A stretch of 64,000 nucleotides of DNA from UBA7672 sp040398465 (GCA_040398465.1 JBBAUA010000006.1:1-64000), one strand, 5' to 3'. Counted from the first letter of the stretch, positions 8,469-17,088 are shown. Numbers and translations: made by a program. Notes: generated from the letters alone by a model not told the origin.

Positions 8469-9418
8469 CCACGCCGATTGCCGTTGGCCTGTCAGCCGTG
8501 ATCGTGGCTGCCGACGGCAAGGCGCCCTACGCCCTCACCACCCGCCACGCCGATGGCGCCGCCGGGCTGCCGCACGGCCGCTTCGACCCGAAAGGCCACC
8601 GCACATTCGAACTCGGCCTGCGCGACTGGGTGCGCGCACAGACCGGCTTCGAGCCCGGCTATGTCGAACAGCTCTACACATTCGGCGACCTCGGCCGCGA
8701 ACTGCCGCAGGCCGATCTAGGCGACGCTCCCTCGGGCGCGCGCCTGATCTCCGTCGGCTATCTCGGCCTGACGCCGGAGCGTACGGACATCTCCGCTTTC
8801 GACGCCGTCTGGCGCGACTGGTACCGCCTCTTTCCGTGGGAAGATCACCGCGCCGGTCGACCCGCACTGATCGACCAGGCGCTCGCCCCCGCCCTGCTCG
8901 CCTGGTCCGACGCGAGCGGCAAGCAGGCATCAACGCAACTCGCCCGCGTGCAACTGGCCTTCGGTCTCGACGGCCAGCCCTGGATCGAGGAACGCACGCT
9001 TGAACGCTACGAACTTCTATACGAAGCAGGCCTCGCGCCCGAAGCCACGCGCGATAGCGGCCGCAAGCCGCCCACGCTTCCGGTGTCCGCACTTGGCGAG
9101 CCGATGATCTCCGACCACCGCCGCATCCTCGCCACAGCGATCGGCCGGCTGCGCGGCAAGCTGAAATACCGCCCAGTCGTCTTCGAACTGATGCGCGACA
9201 GTTTCACGCTGCTCGAATTGCAGAAGGTCGTGGAATCGATCCTCGGCCTCAGCCTGCACAAACAGAACTTCCGCCGCTCCCTCGATCGGTCCGGCCTCGT
9301 CGTCGGTCTCGGCCAGACCACGCAGGCCACCGGCGGCCGCCCCGCCGAGCTTTTCCGCTTCCGTCGCGAAGCCCACCGGCAAGGCCATCTGTCGGGTGTT
9401 CAGACTCCGCGCAGCTGA
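8465..9418 (+). CDS. nadQ: NadQ/NrtR-type transcriptional regulator of NAD synthesis
   Basis: 317 residues. The N-terminal half is Nudix-like (TRHADGAAGLPHGRF ... LRDWVRAQTGFEPGYVEQLYTFGDLGRE). The Nudix box is degenerate: the catalytic Glu pair is absent, so it is a ligand-sensing domain rather than a hydrolase. The C-terminal part (about 205-305: YRPVVFELM, FTLLELQKVVESILG, KQNFRRSLDRSGLV, GGRPAELFRF) is the winged helix seen in NrtR and in the COG4111 NadQ regulators of alphaproteobacteria. It sits directly upstream of nadA, where two palindromes with core CTCAAGTTGAG lie, matching the expected role of NAD-biosynthesis repressor. NadQ and NrtR are relatives; the choice of name is inference. 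Confidence 0.75.
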   Translation: MTTPIAVGLSAVIVAADGKAPYALTTRHADGAAGLPHGRFDPKGHRTFELGLRDWVRAQTGFEPGYVEQLYTFGDLGRELPQADLGDAPSGARLISVGYLGLTPERTDISAFDAVWRDWYRLFPWEDHRAGRPALIDQALAPALLAWSDASGKQASTQLARVQLAFGLDGQPWIEERTLERYELLYEAGLAPEATRDSGRKPPTLPVSALGEPMISDHRRILATAIGRLRGKLKYRPVVFELMRDSFTLLELQKVVESILGLSLHKQNFRRSLDRSGLVVGLGQTTQATGGRPAELFRFRREAHRQGHLSGVQTPRS

Positions 9419-9473
9419 CCGATGGCGGCGCAACGAATCTGCTCGACGAAATGACGGTTTTATGAGAACCTAC

Positions 9474-9494
9474 TTATACTCAAGTTGAGTTTAA
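9474..9494. promoter_or_regulatory. Upstream NadQ operator candidate
   Basis: TTAT-ACTCAAGTTGAGT-TTAA. ACTCAA and TTGAGT (9478-9490) are perfect inverted halves around a central G, and the flanks are also roughly symmetric. It shares its CTCAAGTTGAG core with the second site at 9557-9569. It is placed between the regulator gene and nadA. Binding by NadQ is inferred from position and duplication. Confidence 0.65.
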
Positions 9495-9517
9495 GTGAGC
9501 TATCAGATCGGATGAGC

Positions 9518-9542
9518 GGCTTTCAATTGAAAGCCATTTTTT
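9518..9542 (+). terminator. Hairpin plus T-run in the nadA leader (terminator or attenuator)
   Basis: GGCTTTCAA/TTGAAAGCC is a perfect 18-base palindrome (9518-9535), followed at once by ATTTTTT (9536-9542). It is the canonical shape of an intrinsic terminator on the plus strand, or of an attenuator if transcription begins at the upstream operator. It lies between the two operator copies. As DNA, the TTGAAA within it could also act as a -35 element for a promoter overlapping the second operator. Confidence 0.6.
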
Positions 9543-9556
9543 CAGGCCCACTTTAT

Positions 9557-9569
9557 GCTCAAGTTGAGC
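9557..9569. promoter_or_regulatory. Downstream NadQ operator candidate
   Basis: GCTCAAGTTGAGC has perfect 6-base inverted halves around a central G. It lies 20 bases before the nadA ATG and 79 bases (centre to centre) from the first operator. It would overlap a transcription start or the early leader and so block nadA expression when occupied. Confidence 0.65.
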
Positions 9570-9588
9570 ACAAGTTGGAGGGACCTCT

Positions 9589-10731
9589 ATGGCCCGTGTC
9601 ATCGAATTCGGCCCCGGATGCGATATCCCCGCCGCCCGCCGCCGCCCCTCCGCCGCCGAACAGCGCGGCCTCGCCTACAACGCCGAGGTCAAAGCCGCGA
9701 CGGACCACCTCTATGAGGAGGTTAAGGACTTCATCACGCCGATGGAGTGGCCCGCGGTTGCACCGCTGGTGCACCACATCAACGTTCTCAAGAAGGCGAA
9801 GAACGCGGTCATTCTCGCGCACAACTACATGACGCCCGACGTGTTCAGGCTGGTCGGCGATTTCCGGGGCGACTCGCTGCAGCTCGCCCGCGAAGCCGCT
9901 CGCACGGACGCCAAGGTCATCGTCCAGGCCGGCGTGCATTTCATGGCCGAAACCTCGAAAATCCTGAGCCCCGACAAGACGGTGCTGATCCCGGACACCC
10001 GCGCCGGCTGCTCGCTCGCGGCCTCGATCACCGGCGCCGACGTGCGCCTGATCCGCCAGCGCTACCCGCATCTGCCGATCGTCACCTATGTGAACACAAC
10101 GGCCGATGTGAAGGCCGAATGCGACATCACCTGCACCTCGTCCAACGCCACGCAGGTCGTCGAGCATGTCGCGAAGGAGTGGGGTGTCGACACCGTGATC
10201 ATGGTGCCGGACGAATTCCTTGCGCGAAACGTGGCTGCGAACACCGACATAAGGATCATCGCCTGGGAGGGTCATTGCGAGGTCCACGAGAAGTTTTCGG
10301 GCGAGGATGTCCGGCAAATCCGTGAGGCGCATCCGGGCGCGATTGTGCTGGCGCACCCGGAATGTCCACCGGATGTCCTTGAAGAAGCCGACTTTGCGGG
10401 GTCAACATCGGCCCTGTCGAGCCATGTGAAGGAATCGGGCGCCCGGAAGGTCGTTCTCCTCACCGAGTGTTCGATGAGCGATAATGTCGCCGCGGACAAT
10501 CCCGGCGTGGAGTTCGTGAAACCATGCAACCTCTGCCCGCACATGAAGCGCATCTCGCTGGAGAACATCTACGACGCGCTGGTATCGATGAAGCACGAGG
10601 TCACGGTGCCGGAGGACATCCGCATCCGGGCCAAGGCGGCGATCGAGGCGATGCTGGCGCTGGGTCCGCCCGCGAGAGCACCAAAGTTCAAGGTCGGGGA
10701 CGGCGTTCGGGTTCCGGTCGAGATGATATGA
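9589..10731 (+). CDS. nadA: Quinolinate synthase A
   Basis: 380 residues. NadA condenses iminoaspartate with dihydroxyacetone phosphate to quinolinate, using a [4Fe-4S] cluster. The signature regions are ILAHNYM, GDSLQLA, QAGVHFMAE, DTRAGCSLA (Cys141), YVNTTADVKAECD, EGHCEVHE, HPECPPDV (Cys259) and KPCNLCPHM (Cys313 and Cys316). The cluster ligands are most likely Cys141, one of the later Cys, and one of the CxxC pair. GGAGG lies 7 bases before the ATG. The gene follows two NadQ-type operators. The stop overlaps the next start by ATGA, tying a secreted protein of unknown function to it. Confidence 0.95.
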   Translation: MARVIEFGPGCDIPAARRRPSAAEQRGLAYNAEVKAATDHLYEEVKDFITPMEWPAVAPLVHHINVLKKAKNAVILAHNYMTPDVFRLVGDFRGDSLQLAREAARTDAKVIVQAGVHFMAETSKILSPDKTVLIPDTRAGCSLAASITGADVRLIRQRYPHLPIVTYVNTTADVKAECDITCTSSNATQVVEHVAKEWGVDTVIMVPDEFLARNVAANTDIRIIAWEGHCEVHEKFSGEDVRQIREAHPGAIVLAHPECPPDVLEEADFAGSTSALSSHVKESGARKVVLLTECSMSDNVAADNPGVEFVKPCNLCPHMKRISLENIYDALVSMKHEVTVPEDIRIRAKAAIEAMLALGPPARAPKFKVGDGVRVPVEMI

Positions 10732-11201
10732 AACCTCGCGGCGTCATGCGCAGACTGGCGGCCATTCTCGGCTGCTCGATCGCCCTCTCGGCGGCGATGC
10801 CAGCGTTCGCCGACGACGTTGCCGGCGACTGGCTGTTCGACACATCCAAGTTTGCTGACGATTGCCAGATCTCCGGCCGCATCACCTTCACCCAGACATC
10901 GGTGAAGAACACGTACAACTGCGTGTTCGAAAGCGAACAGATCTGCGGCAAGCTGAACTTCGATCTCTACATCCGCGTCCAGCAGAACTGCACGGCGCAG
11001 CGCATCGGCAAGCAAGTCGCCATCAAGTCGAGCGTGGGCAAGATTCTCGAAGTGCGGCCGGCTGGCCAGTCAACGTCGTACCTCGCGGACAACTTCATCG
11101 TTCAGCTTTCCAGCAACAAGCAGGAAATGAACGGCTCGCACTACGACGAACAGCGCCAGCTCAAGGCGCGCTTCTGGCGCGACGTCGAGCTGATCGGATG
11201 A
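10728..11201 (+). CDS. Secreted 4-Cys protein A, unknown function, coupled to nadA
   Basis: 157 residues. A cleavable signal peptide (basic MKPRGVMRRLAAILG, hydrophobic stretch, AMPAFA cut site) precedes about 130 mature residues. The mature part has four cysteines (DDCQISG, YNCVF, EQICGK, QNCTA) likely to form two disulfides, and alternates like a small beta-sandwich. It begins GDWLFDTSKF and ends FWRDVELIG. The downstream gene is a paralogue with the four Cys kept. The start overlaps the nadA stop by four bases (ATGA), so it is translated from the NAD operon mRNA. No known family was recognised. Why a periplasmic protein belongs to the NAD operon is unclear. Confidence 0.75.
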   Translation: MKPRGVMRRLAAILGCSIALSAAMPAFADDVAGDWLFDTSKFADDCQISGRITFTQTSVKNTYNCVFESEQICGKLNFDLYIRVQQNCTAQRIGKQVAIKSSVGKILEVRPAGQSTSYLADNFIVQLSSNKQEMNGSHYDEQRQLKARFWRDVELIG

Positions 11202-11220
11202 GAACCAGGGCGGGCATTGG

Positions 11221-11700
11221 ATGAAACACAGATCATCGCGGCGGCTGATCGCCAGCCTCGCCCTTGCCTGTCTCGTCCTGCAATCGGCATCGGCTGATCC
11301 GACGCCTGCCTCGCCGGTCGGAGAATGGTCGTTCATCACGGGGAAGATGGGAAACAACTGCGTCCTGTCAGGCCAGATGTCTGTCACGCGCAAGCCCGAC
11401 AAGACACTGATCTGTCGTTTCACCACGGACTGGTCATGCGAGACGGGCTTCATGAAGTCCGTTCAGACGACACAGACATGCACCGCCAAGCAGGCTGGCC
11501 AGGACATCGTTGTCACCAGCAAGATCGAGAAGATCACCAAGTCAGATCCTGCTGACCTGCTCGGCTACATGCGCGCCAACTACGCCCCCGACCATTTCAA
11601 GGTGAAGATCAACACGCGCGGCGACGAAATGCGCGGTCTGTTCCATTCCTACGGCCAGGCCGAAGTGGTCTTCCGCAGGCATCACGACCTGATCGGCTAG
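11221..11700 (+). CDS. Secreted 4-Cys protein B, paralogue of the preceding gene
   Basis: 159 residues. It has the signal peptide MKHRSSRRLIASLALACLV...SASA and then a mature domain opening GEWSFITGKMGNNCVLSGQMSVT. Cys positions (NNCVLSG, LICRF, WSCETG, QTCTA) match those of the upstream paralogue, as do the SG-x-[MI]-[ST] and S-K-I-x-K-I segments, indicating tandem duplication. It is 19 bp after the first copy and 3 bp before nadB, so it is part of the same transcript. It has no catalytic motif. Roles such as binding a periplasmic NAD precursor or a cell-envelope factor are speculation. Confidence 0.75.
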   Translation: MKHRSSRRLIASLALACLVLQSASADPTPASPVGEWSFITGKMGNNCVLSGQMSVTRKPDKTLICRFTTDWSCETGFMKSVQTTQTCTAKQAGQDIVVTSKIEKITKSDPADLLGYMRANYAPDHFKVKINTRGDEMRGLFHSYGQAEVVFRRHHDLIG

Positions 11701-11703
11701 GCA

Positions 11704-13236
11704 GTGGCGAACCGCGACATCCTCATTGTCGGCGCCGGGCTCGCCGGCCTGTTCCTCGCGCTCAAGCTGGCGCCGCGGCGCTGCACCGTCATCGCGCTGG
11801 CCCCGCTCGGGCAGGCCGCTGCCTCCGCATGGGCGCAGGGCGGCCTCGCGGCGGCGCTGTCGCCAGAAGACGAGCCATCGCTGCATGCCTTCGATACCGT
11901 CGCCGCAGGCGCCGGCATTGTCGACCCGGTCGTCGCCCGCCTGATCTCTGAGGACGGACCGCACCGCGTTCGCGACCTGCTCGAACTCGGCGTGCCGTTC
12001 GATCGCACAGCCGAGGGCGATCTCGCCCTGTCGCTGGAAGCTGCTCATTCGCGCGCCCGTGTCGCGCGCGTATCCGGAGACCTTGCCGGCAAGGCGATCA
12101 TGGAGGCGCTCAGCTATGCCGTCTCCGCCTCCGCCCATATCGAGGTGATCGAACGCGTGAAGGCGCTTGCGCTGCTGCAGGATGGCAATGGCCGCATCGC
12201 CGGCGTGCTGGCGCAGGATCCAGATGGAGCCCGCGTCGAACTACGCGCGCGTGAAACCGTCTTGTGCGCAGGCGGGTCCGGCGGCCTCTTCGCCATCACC
12301 ACCAATCCGCGCTCGTCACAGGGCGACGCTGTCGCAATGGCCTACACAGCAGGCGCGCTCATCGCCGATCCGGAATTCGTCCAGTTCCACCCAACCGCAA
12401 TCGACATTGGCCGTGATCCCGCCCCGCTCGCGACCGAAGCGCTGCGCGGCGATGGCGCGACCCTGATTGATCGCGATGGCCGCGCGTTCATGACAAGCTA
12501 CCACCCGCTCGGTGATCTTGCCCCGCGCGATGAAGTGGCGCGCGCAATTCATTCCGAACGGCAGGCAGGGCGCGGTGCATTCCTGGATTGCCGCACCGCA
12601 GTCGGCGCGCACTTCCCGGATCACTTCCCCACCGTGTTCGCCACCTGCCAGTCGGCCAACATCGACCCGCGCACCATGCCGATCCCCGTCGCGCCCGCGA
12701 TGCATTACCACATGGGCGGCGTCGTCACGGATCTTTGGGCGCGCACATCGCTCGAAGGTCTCTCTGCCTGTGGCGAGTCAGCGGCGACCGGCGCGCATGG
12801 AGCCAACCGCCTCGCCTCCAACTCGCTGCTCGAAGCCGTGGTGTTCGCAGAGCGCGCCGCGCGACGCCTGAAAGGCGCAACGCTGGCCGAACCCGGGACA
12901 GCTGGCGCCAGCGCGCCGCCGGAACTGAACGAACTCTCCCTCGTCGAATTGCGCAAGCGCATGCATGGCCAGGTGGGCGTCGTGCGCGACGCCGCGGGTC
13001 TCGGCGCAACGCTCGACTGGCTGACAGCCGCGCATGCAAATGTCGGCCCCGCCCGTGCAATCGTCGCCGCCCGCCTCATCACAGCCGGCGCTCTGGCGCG
13101 ACAGGAGAGCCGCGGCGGCCACTACCGCAGCGACTTCCCCGAAACCGCCGCGCCTCACCGCACCTTCATCCGTCGCGGCGAAGACGGCCTGCCCCTGATC
13201 CACCACGCCGCAACCGCGGACGGAGACGCCACGTGA
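11704..13236 (+). CDS. nadB: L-aspartate oxidase
   Basis: 510 residues from GTG. This FAD flavoprotein oxidises L-aspartate to iminoaspartate for NadA. The N-terminal dinucleotide-binding motif is ILIVGAGLAGLFLALKLA. SAWAQGGLAAAL, the active-site loop HTAIDIG-type block (QFHPTAIDI), RGDGATLIDRDGRAFM and the C-terminal GESAATGAHGANRLASNSLLEA are all diagnostic for the succinate dehydrogenase/L-aspartate oxidase family. It is slightly shorter than the E. coli enzyme. The stop overlaps the nadC GTG start (GTGA). With nadA and nadC it completes de novo synthesis to nicotinate mononucleotide. Confidence 0.93.
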   Translation: MANRDILIVGAGLAGLFLALKLAPRRCTVIALAPLGQAAASAWAQGGLAAALSPEDEPSLHAFDTVAAGAGIVDPVVARLISEDGPHRVRDLLELGVPFDRTAEGDLALSLEAAHSRARVARVSGDLAGKAIMEALSYAVSASAHIEVIERVKALALLQDGNGRIAGVLAQDPDGARVELRARETVLCAGGSGGLFAITTNPRSSQGDAVAMAYTAGALIADPEFVQFHPTAIDIGRDPAPLATEALRGDGATLIDRDGRAFMTSYHPLGDLAPRDEVARAIHSERQAGRGAFLDCRTAVGAHFPDHFPTVFATCQSANIDPRTMPIPVAPAMHYHMGGVVTDLWARTSLEGLSACGESAATGAHGANRLASNSLLEAVVFAERAARRLKGATLAEPGTAGASAPPELNELSLVELRKRMHGQVGVVRDAAGLGATLDWLTAAHANVGPARAIVAARLITAGALARQESRGGHYRSDFPETAAPHRTFIRRGEDGLPLIHHAATADGDAT

Positions 13237-14096
13237 GCGACAGACTGCCCATCCCGTACCTGCCCGACGTGGTGATCGAGCCGCTGGTCCGCCTCGCCCT
13301 CGCCGAAGACTTCGGCCGCGGCGGCGATATAACCACTGATGCGGTCATCCCCGCCGACACCCGCATGCGCGCTGTCATCGACGCACGCGAACCCGGCGTC
13401 GCCGCCGGCTACGATGCCGCACGGCTCGCCCTGCGCCTTGTGGATCCTTCCGCGACGTGGACGACGCTCACCGAAGAAGGGGTCGCGTTCGCCAAGGGCG
13501 CCGACCTCATCCGCATCGAAGGCTCCGCGCGGTCGATCCTGATGGCCGAGCGCGTCATGCTCAACTTCATCGGCCCGCTCTCGGGCGTCGCCACCCTGAC
13601 ATCGAAATTCGTCGCAGAAGCGGTTGGCACGAACGCGAAGATCACCTGCACGCGCAAGACGACGCCGGGCTTCCGCGCGCTCGAGAAACGCGCGGTTCGT
13701 CTTGGCGGCGGCGTCAATCATCGCCTCGGCCTGGACGACGCCATCCTGATCAAGGACAATCACATCGCAGCAGCAGGCGGCGTCGGCCCAGCGCTCAAGC
13801 GCGCGCGCGCAGCCGTCGGCCATCTGCGCGCCATCGAGATCGAGGTCGATCGCCTCGACCAGATCCACGAGGCCCTGCCCTTCAAGCCGGACGCCATCCT
13901 GCTCGACAACATGGCCACTGACCTGCTGAGGGAGGCTGTCGCGCTCATCGCCGGCCGCGCCAAGACCGAAGCTTCGGGCGGCGTACGGCTCGACACAGTG
14001 AAGGCCATCGCCGCGACAGGCGTCGACTTCATCTCCGCAGGCGCGCTGACGCACTCTGCCGTGAACCTTGATGTCGGTCTGGACTACGAGAGCTAG
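13233..14096 (+). CDS. nadC: Nicotinate-nucleotide pyrophosphorylase (carboxylating)
   Basis: 287 residues from the GTG overlapping the nadB stop. The enzyme converts quinolinate and PRPP to nicotinate mononucleotide and CO2. Typical motifs are LAEDFGRGGDITTDAV, AERVMLNFIGPLSGVAT, TRKTTPGFRALEKRAVRLGG-type substrate binding, HRLGLDDAILIKDNHI, EIEVDRLDQ, DAILLDNM and ASGGV...ISAGALTHS. It is the last gene of the NAD run. Its stop shares the palindromic CTAG with the stop of the convergent cell-wall hydrolase gene. Confidence 0.94.
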   Translation: MSDRLPIPYLPDVVIEPLVRLALAEDFGRGGDITTDAVIPADTRMRAVIDAREPGVAAGYDAARLALRLVDPSATWTTLTEEGVAFAKGADLIRIEGSARSILMAERVMLNFIGPLSGVATLTSKFVAEAVGTNAKITCTRKTTPGFRALEKRAVRLGGGVNHRLGLDDAILIKDNHIAAAGGVGPALKRARAAVGHLRAIEIEVDRLDQIHEALPFKPDAILLDNMATDLLREAVALIAGRAKTEASGGVRLDTVKAIAATGVDFISAGALTHSAVNLDVGLDYES

Positions 14097-15190
14097 AGAG
14101 GCTGCCGGTCGGTGTCGTCAGCCGCGACGGGAACGAGCGCCACATGATCCGGCTCAGCCGAAATCGTGATCAGCGACTGCATCGCGTCCGATGACACATC
14201 GTCCAACCCGGCCTCGATCGTCGCGTCCTCGTCGAGCACGATGATCGAGCTCTCGCCATGGCGGCTTGCGTCCAGCGCAATGCGGGCATTGCGCCATTCC
14301 GTCGACGTCTTCGGGAACCGGTAGAAGATGTGCGTGCCAATTGTGGCCGTCTCGACCAGGCCGGGGGCCCAGTATGGGTTCACATAGTCGGTGTGATAGT
14401 GGGTCGCCTTGTTGGTGACCGGCTTGTTCAGCCCCAGCATGACATGCAGCGCGACGCTCTTCGCGCGATCCCACGAAACGCCCGACGGCTTGGTGCGCAC
14501 CGATCCATCGCAGGTGAAGGTGAACTGGCAGCCCGTATCGCGATACTGGCCCTGATAGACCACTTCGCAGATCGATTTCGGGAAACGCGGGTCACGCACG
14601 CGGTTCATGACAACTTCGGCCACCGCGAGCTGCCCCGCCGTGTCTTCCGAGCGCGCCTCGTAGTAGACAGCGCGCGAGAGGCAATCGAGCTGGCGATCAG
14701 CGCCGGTGAACGAGCCAAGATCATCGAGCGTGAATGACAGCAGGCCTTCCAGCGCCAGGTTGTCCCGCGCGCGGAGGGTCATTCCGCCGATCAGGTCGGC
14801 GTCAGCTGTCTCGCCCGTGTCATCGATCAAGCCCGTGGGTTCGGCGCCGTAGGAAGCCGGGATCATCAGGGCGGATGCGTCCGCCTTGTTGTTGAACATG
14901 CCGGGGCGCAACGTCGGTCCAAACGTGTCAGCCGCGATCGACTCCGCGAGCACGGCTGCTTCATTCAGATAGAGTTCCTGGGACTTCTGGACGTCGAAGC
15001 GCTGGGCAACGAGCGGACCGCCGAGCGCGAACGCGGCGGCGCAGGCGCCAACCGTGAGGGTGCGCTGACGCGTCTGGCGTTTGTCGGCAACCGACATGCT
15101 AACCCACCACCTTGAGACGGCTGTGATCGCCGCCTTCAGATGAGCAAGCATAGGCCCGAGAGCTTTCGGGAGCTTTAACACCCCAGCCAT
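14093..15190 (-). CDS. SleB-type cell wall hydrolase, membrane-anchored
   Basis: 365 residues from the ATG at 15190. An alternative start is the ATG at 15097, which has an AGGTGG-type site. A transmembrane or signal helix (TVGACAAAFALGGPLVA) is followed by a linker and then the SleB/CwlJ catalytic domain: DCLSRAVYYEARSED, with the conserved Glu, QLAVAEVVMNRV, CEVVYQG, CQFTFTCDG, and ATHYHTDYVNPYWA. These are glycoside-hydrolase-like enzymes that cut peptidoglycan. In non-sporulating alphaproteobacteria they act in wall turnover or division. A C-terminal tail of about 80 residues after IGTHIFYRF is acidic and without recognised motif. Confidence 0.85.
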   Translation of the reverse strand: MAGVLKLPKALGPMLAHLKAAITAVSRWWVSMSVADKRQTRQRTLTVGACAAAFALGGPLVAQRFDVQKSQELYLNEAAVLAESIAADTFGPTLRPGMFNNKADASALMIPASYGAEPTGLIDDTGETADADLIGGMTLRARDNLALEGLLSFTLDDLGSFTGADRQLDCLSRAVYYEARSEDTAGQLAVAEVVMNRVRDPRFPKSICEVVYQGQYRDTGCQFTFTCDGSVRTKPSGVSWDRAKSVALHVMLGLNKPVTNKATHYHTDYVNPYWAPGLVETATIGTHIFYRFPKTSTEWRNARIALDASRHGESSIIVLDEDATIEAGLDDVSSDAMQSLITISAEPDHVALVPVAADDTDRQPL

Positions 15191-15639
15191 CCCTTTACCT
15201 TCGTTAACCGACAATCCGGTCCGGACGCCCGCGCGCGTCCAAAATCGACACTCCAACCAACACCCGTCGCGTATTCGTTTCTGTAGCTTTGCGACCCAGC
15301 CGCCCTATCCGGGCCTTTGATACGGGGCAACCCCGCCGTTCAGACCACCCAGGCATGGCAAGGTATGCGCCACGCGAAATCCGCCAGCCGCCGCACAACT
15401 GCGGGGCGAGCGGTTAACCATCTCCGTTTACGAATTGCCTCTTCTTTCAAGCCTGTTCGACCAGGCCGAAAGTCGAGATAGGGCTCGGCGGTGTTTGGGC
15501 AACACAGCCCCGGATTCCCGTTAACGCTGTTTTGACTCAGATTAACACGCGGACGCTACGGAAACCGACTCTTGTGGATATGTCGATCTGGGGCGGCTTC
15601 GGACCCGCCAGGGCGGGAAAGAGCTCAATGACCCATCCA
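15191..15639. other. 449-bp non-coding region with CtrA-like and GANTC motifs
   Basis: No convincing gene was seen: the two short frames present lack ribosome sites and domain features. The region should contain the sleB-type gene promoter (leftward). It also holds TTAA-N7-TTGA (15521-15535), close to the CtrA consensus TTAA-N7-TTAA, between two GANTC sites (15513-15517 and 15534-15538), and isolated GTTAAC sequences near 15205 and 15413. A small RNA or a cell-cycle-controlled promoter is possible but unproven. Confidence 0.4.
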
Positions 15640-17088
15640 CTAGGCGAGGCTGCGCGCCTGCGTCCGCACGCTGTCCCATGCGCCCGTGATGGCCAGCGTG
15701 ATGCCGGGACGCTGCATGTTCACAAAGAGGGTTCGACCGTCCGGTGAGAAGCACGCGCCGCAGAGCTCCGATTTTCCGCCGTCAGCGTTTCTGGCCAGCG
15801 TGTAGATCACGCCATCCGGCGTGATTGCGCGCACATAGTTGTCGCCGCCTCCGTCTTCGCAGACGATAAGGTCGCCGCGCGGGCTGGCGACAATGTTGTC
15901 GCACTTCTCGAAATCAGACTGTCCTCCGCTCTCGGCAAACAGCACGAGACTCGCAGGCGCCTCGTTCTCGCGCGACGTCCCTTCATGCCTGCTCGGGATG
16001 TAGCGGAAGATCTGCCCCATCTGTGCGGGGCCGCCGGAGGTGCAGGCGAAGTAGATCGCAGCGCCCTGCGGCTCCAGCGCGAAGGCGAGCCCCTCGCCAC
16101 GCGCAAAGATCGCAGCGCCCGCTTTCCTTCCCCGCAAGCGCAGGTCTCCATCCGGCGCCTCGACGTCCGCCATGTCGATCCAGCGGACGGCATAATCGCG
16201 GTTGGGGGTGGTGCGCAGCGCGACATCGCCGCCCTGGTCAGCCGACCAGTTGCGCGTGTCCGCCCCGGCCTGCTCCACCAGCGCCAGAGCCTGCAACCTG
16301 CCGCCCTTCGCCAGCTCACCGCGCGCAGACGGCAGGAAGCGGTAGAAGAGCGAGTCAGCCGTATCCTCGGTGAGGTAGACAATACCGGTCGCCGGATCGA
16401 CTGCGGCAGCCTCATGCGAGAACCGCCCCATCGCGGTCAGCGGTACAGGCGCAGTAGGCGTCGTAAGCGCGGCCGGCACTTCAAAGACAAAGCCGTGGCG
16501 TTTGCTGGCCTCAGGGCCTGCGACCATCTGCGTTTCCTCGCACGACAGCCAAGACCCCCACGGCGTCGGCCCGCCAGCGCAATTCACCGCCGTACCGGCC
16601 AGCGACAGATGCGTCCGCTCCACGCGCATTGATGCGAGGTTCACGACGGCCGTTGTCGTGCCGCCGGCGAATGGCCTGCCCGACGGCGAGAGATCGTAGA
16701 CATGATGACGACTGATGCGCGACGCGCGCGCATAGTCCGCGCCGAAGGCCGATACCGGAGACACCGCGCCAAGCTCGTGATTCCGCACCAGGATACAGCG
16801 CGACGGATCGCCTTCGACCGGGAACGCCGCCATGCCGTCATGATTGCCCGGCTCAAGCAGGCCATCGGCCATCTCGTCGCCCGCACGCGACAGCACCGTG
16901 TAGGAAAGCCCCGGCGCGAGATCGAGCAGCCCCTTGGGATCAGGCGTGAGCGCCAGCGCCGACACGCGCTGCCGTACCAACGGCCGCGCCTCTCCACCTG
17001 TCACGCACCCGCCGAGCAGCTGCAGAGCAGGCGCTGCGATGGCGACGCTGGCTGCGGAACGGATGAGACTGCGGCGGGACAGGTGCAT
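15640..17088 (-). CDS. PhoX/DUF839-type alkaline phosphatase, exported by Tat
   Basis: 482 residues. The N terminus SRRSLIRSA fits the twin-arginine motif, and LLGGC resembles a lipobox, so the protein may be lipid-anchored after export folded. The body has beta-propeller-like repeats of the DUF839 (PhoX) family: ILVRNHELG, NCAGGPTPWGSWLSCEET, GRFSHEAAAVDPATGIVYLTED, DNIVASPRGDLIVCEDGGGDN and ACFSPDGRTLFVNMQRPG. PhoX enzymes are Ca/Fe phosphomonoesterases for phosphate scavenging. No Pho-box was looked for reliably, and pst/pho genes are not adjacent. Specific substrate unknown. Confidence 0.82.
   Translation of the reverse strand: MHLSRRSLIRSAASVAIAAPALQLLGGCVTGGEARPLVRQRVSALALTPDPKGLLDLAPGLSYTVLSRAGDEMADGLLEPGNHDGMAAFPVEGDPSRCILVRNHELGAVSPVSAFGADYARASRISRHHVYDLSPSGRPFAGGTTTAVVNLASMRVERTHLSLAGTAVNCAGGPTPWGSWLSCEETQMVAGPEASKRHGFVFEVPAALTTPTAPVPLTAMGRFSHEAAAVDPATGIVYLTEDTADSLFYRFLPSARGELAKGGRLQALALVEQAGADTRNWSADQGGDVALRTTPNRDYAVRWIDMADVEAPDGDLRLRGRKAGAAIFARGEGLAFALEPQGAAIYFACTSGGPAQMGQIFRYIPSRHEGTSRENEAPASLVLFAESGGQSDFEKCDNIVASPRGDLIVCEDGGGDNYVRAITPDGVIYTLARNADGGKSELCGACFSPDGRTLFVNMQRPGITLAITGAWDSVRTQARSLA

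Noticed and set aside
15532..15747. 71-codon plus-strand frame in the sleB-phoX gap
   Set aside because: No ribosome site, partly antisense to the PhoX-type gene, no recognisable protein features.
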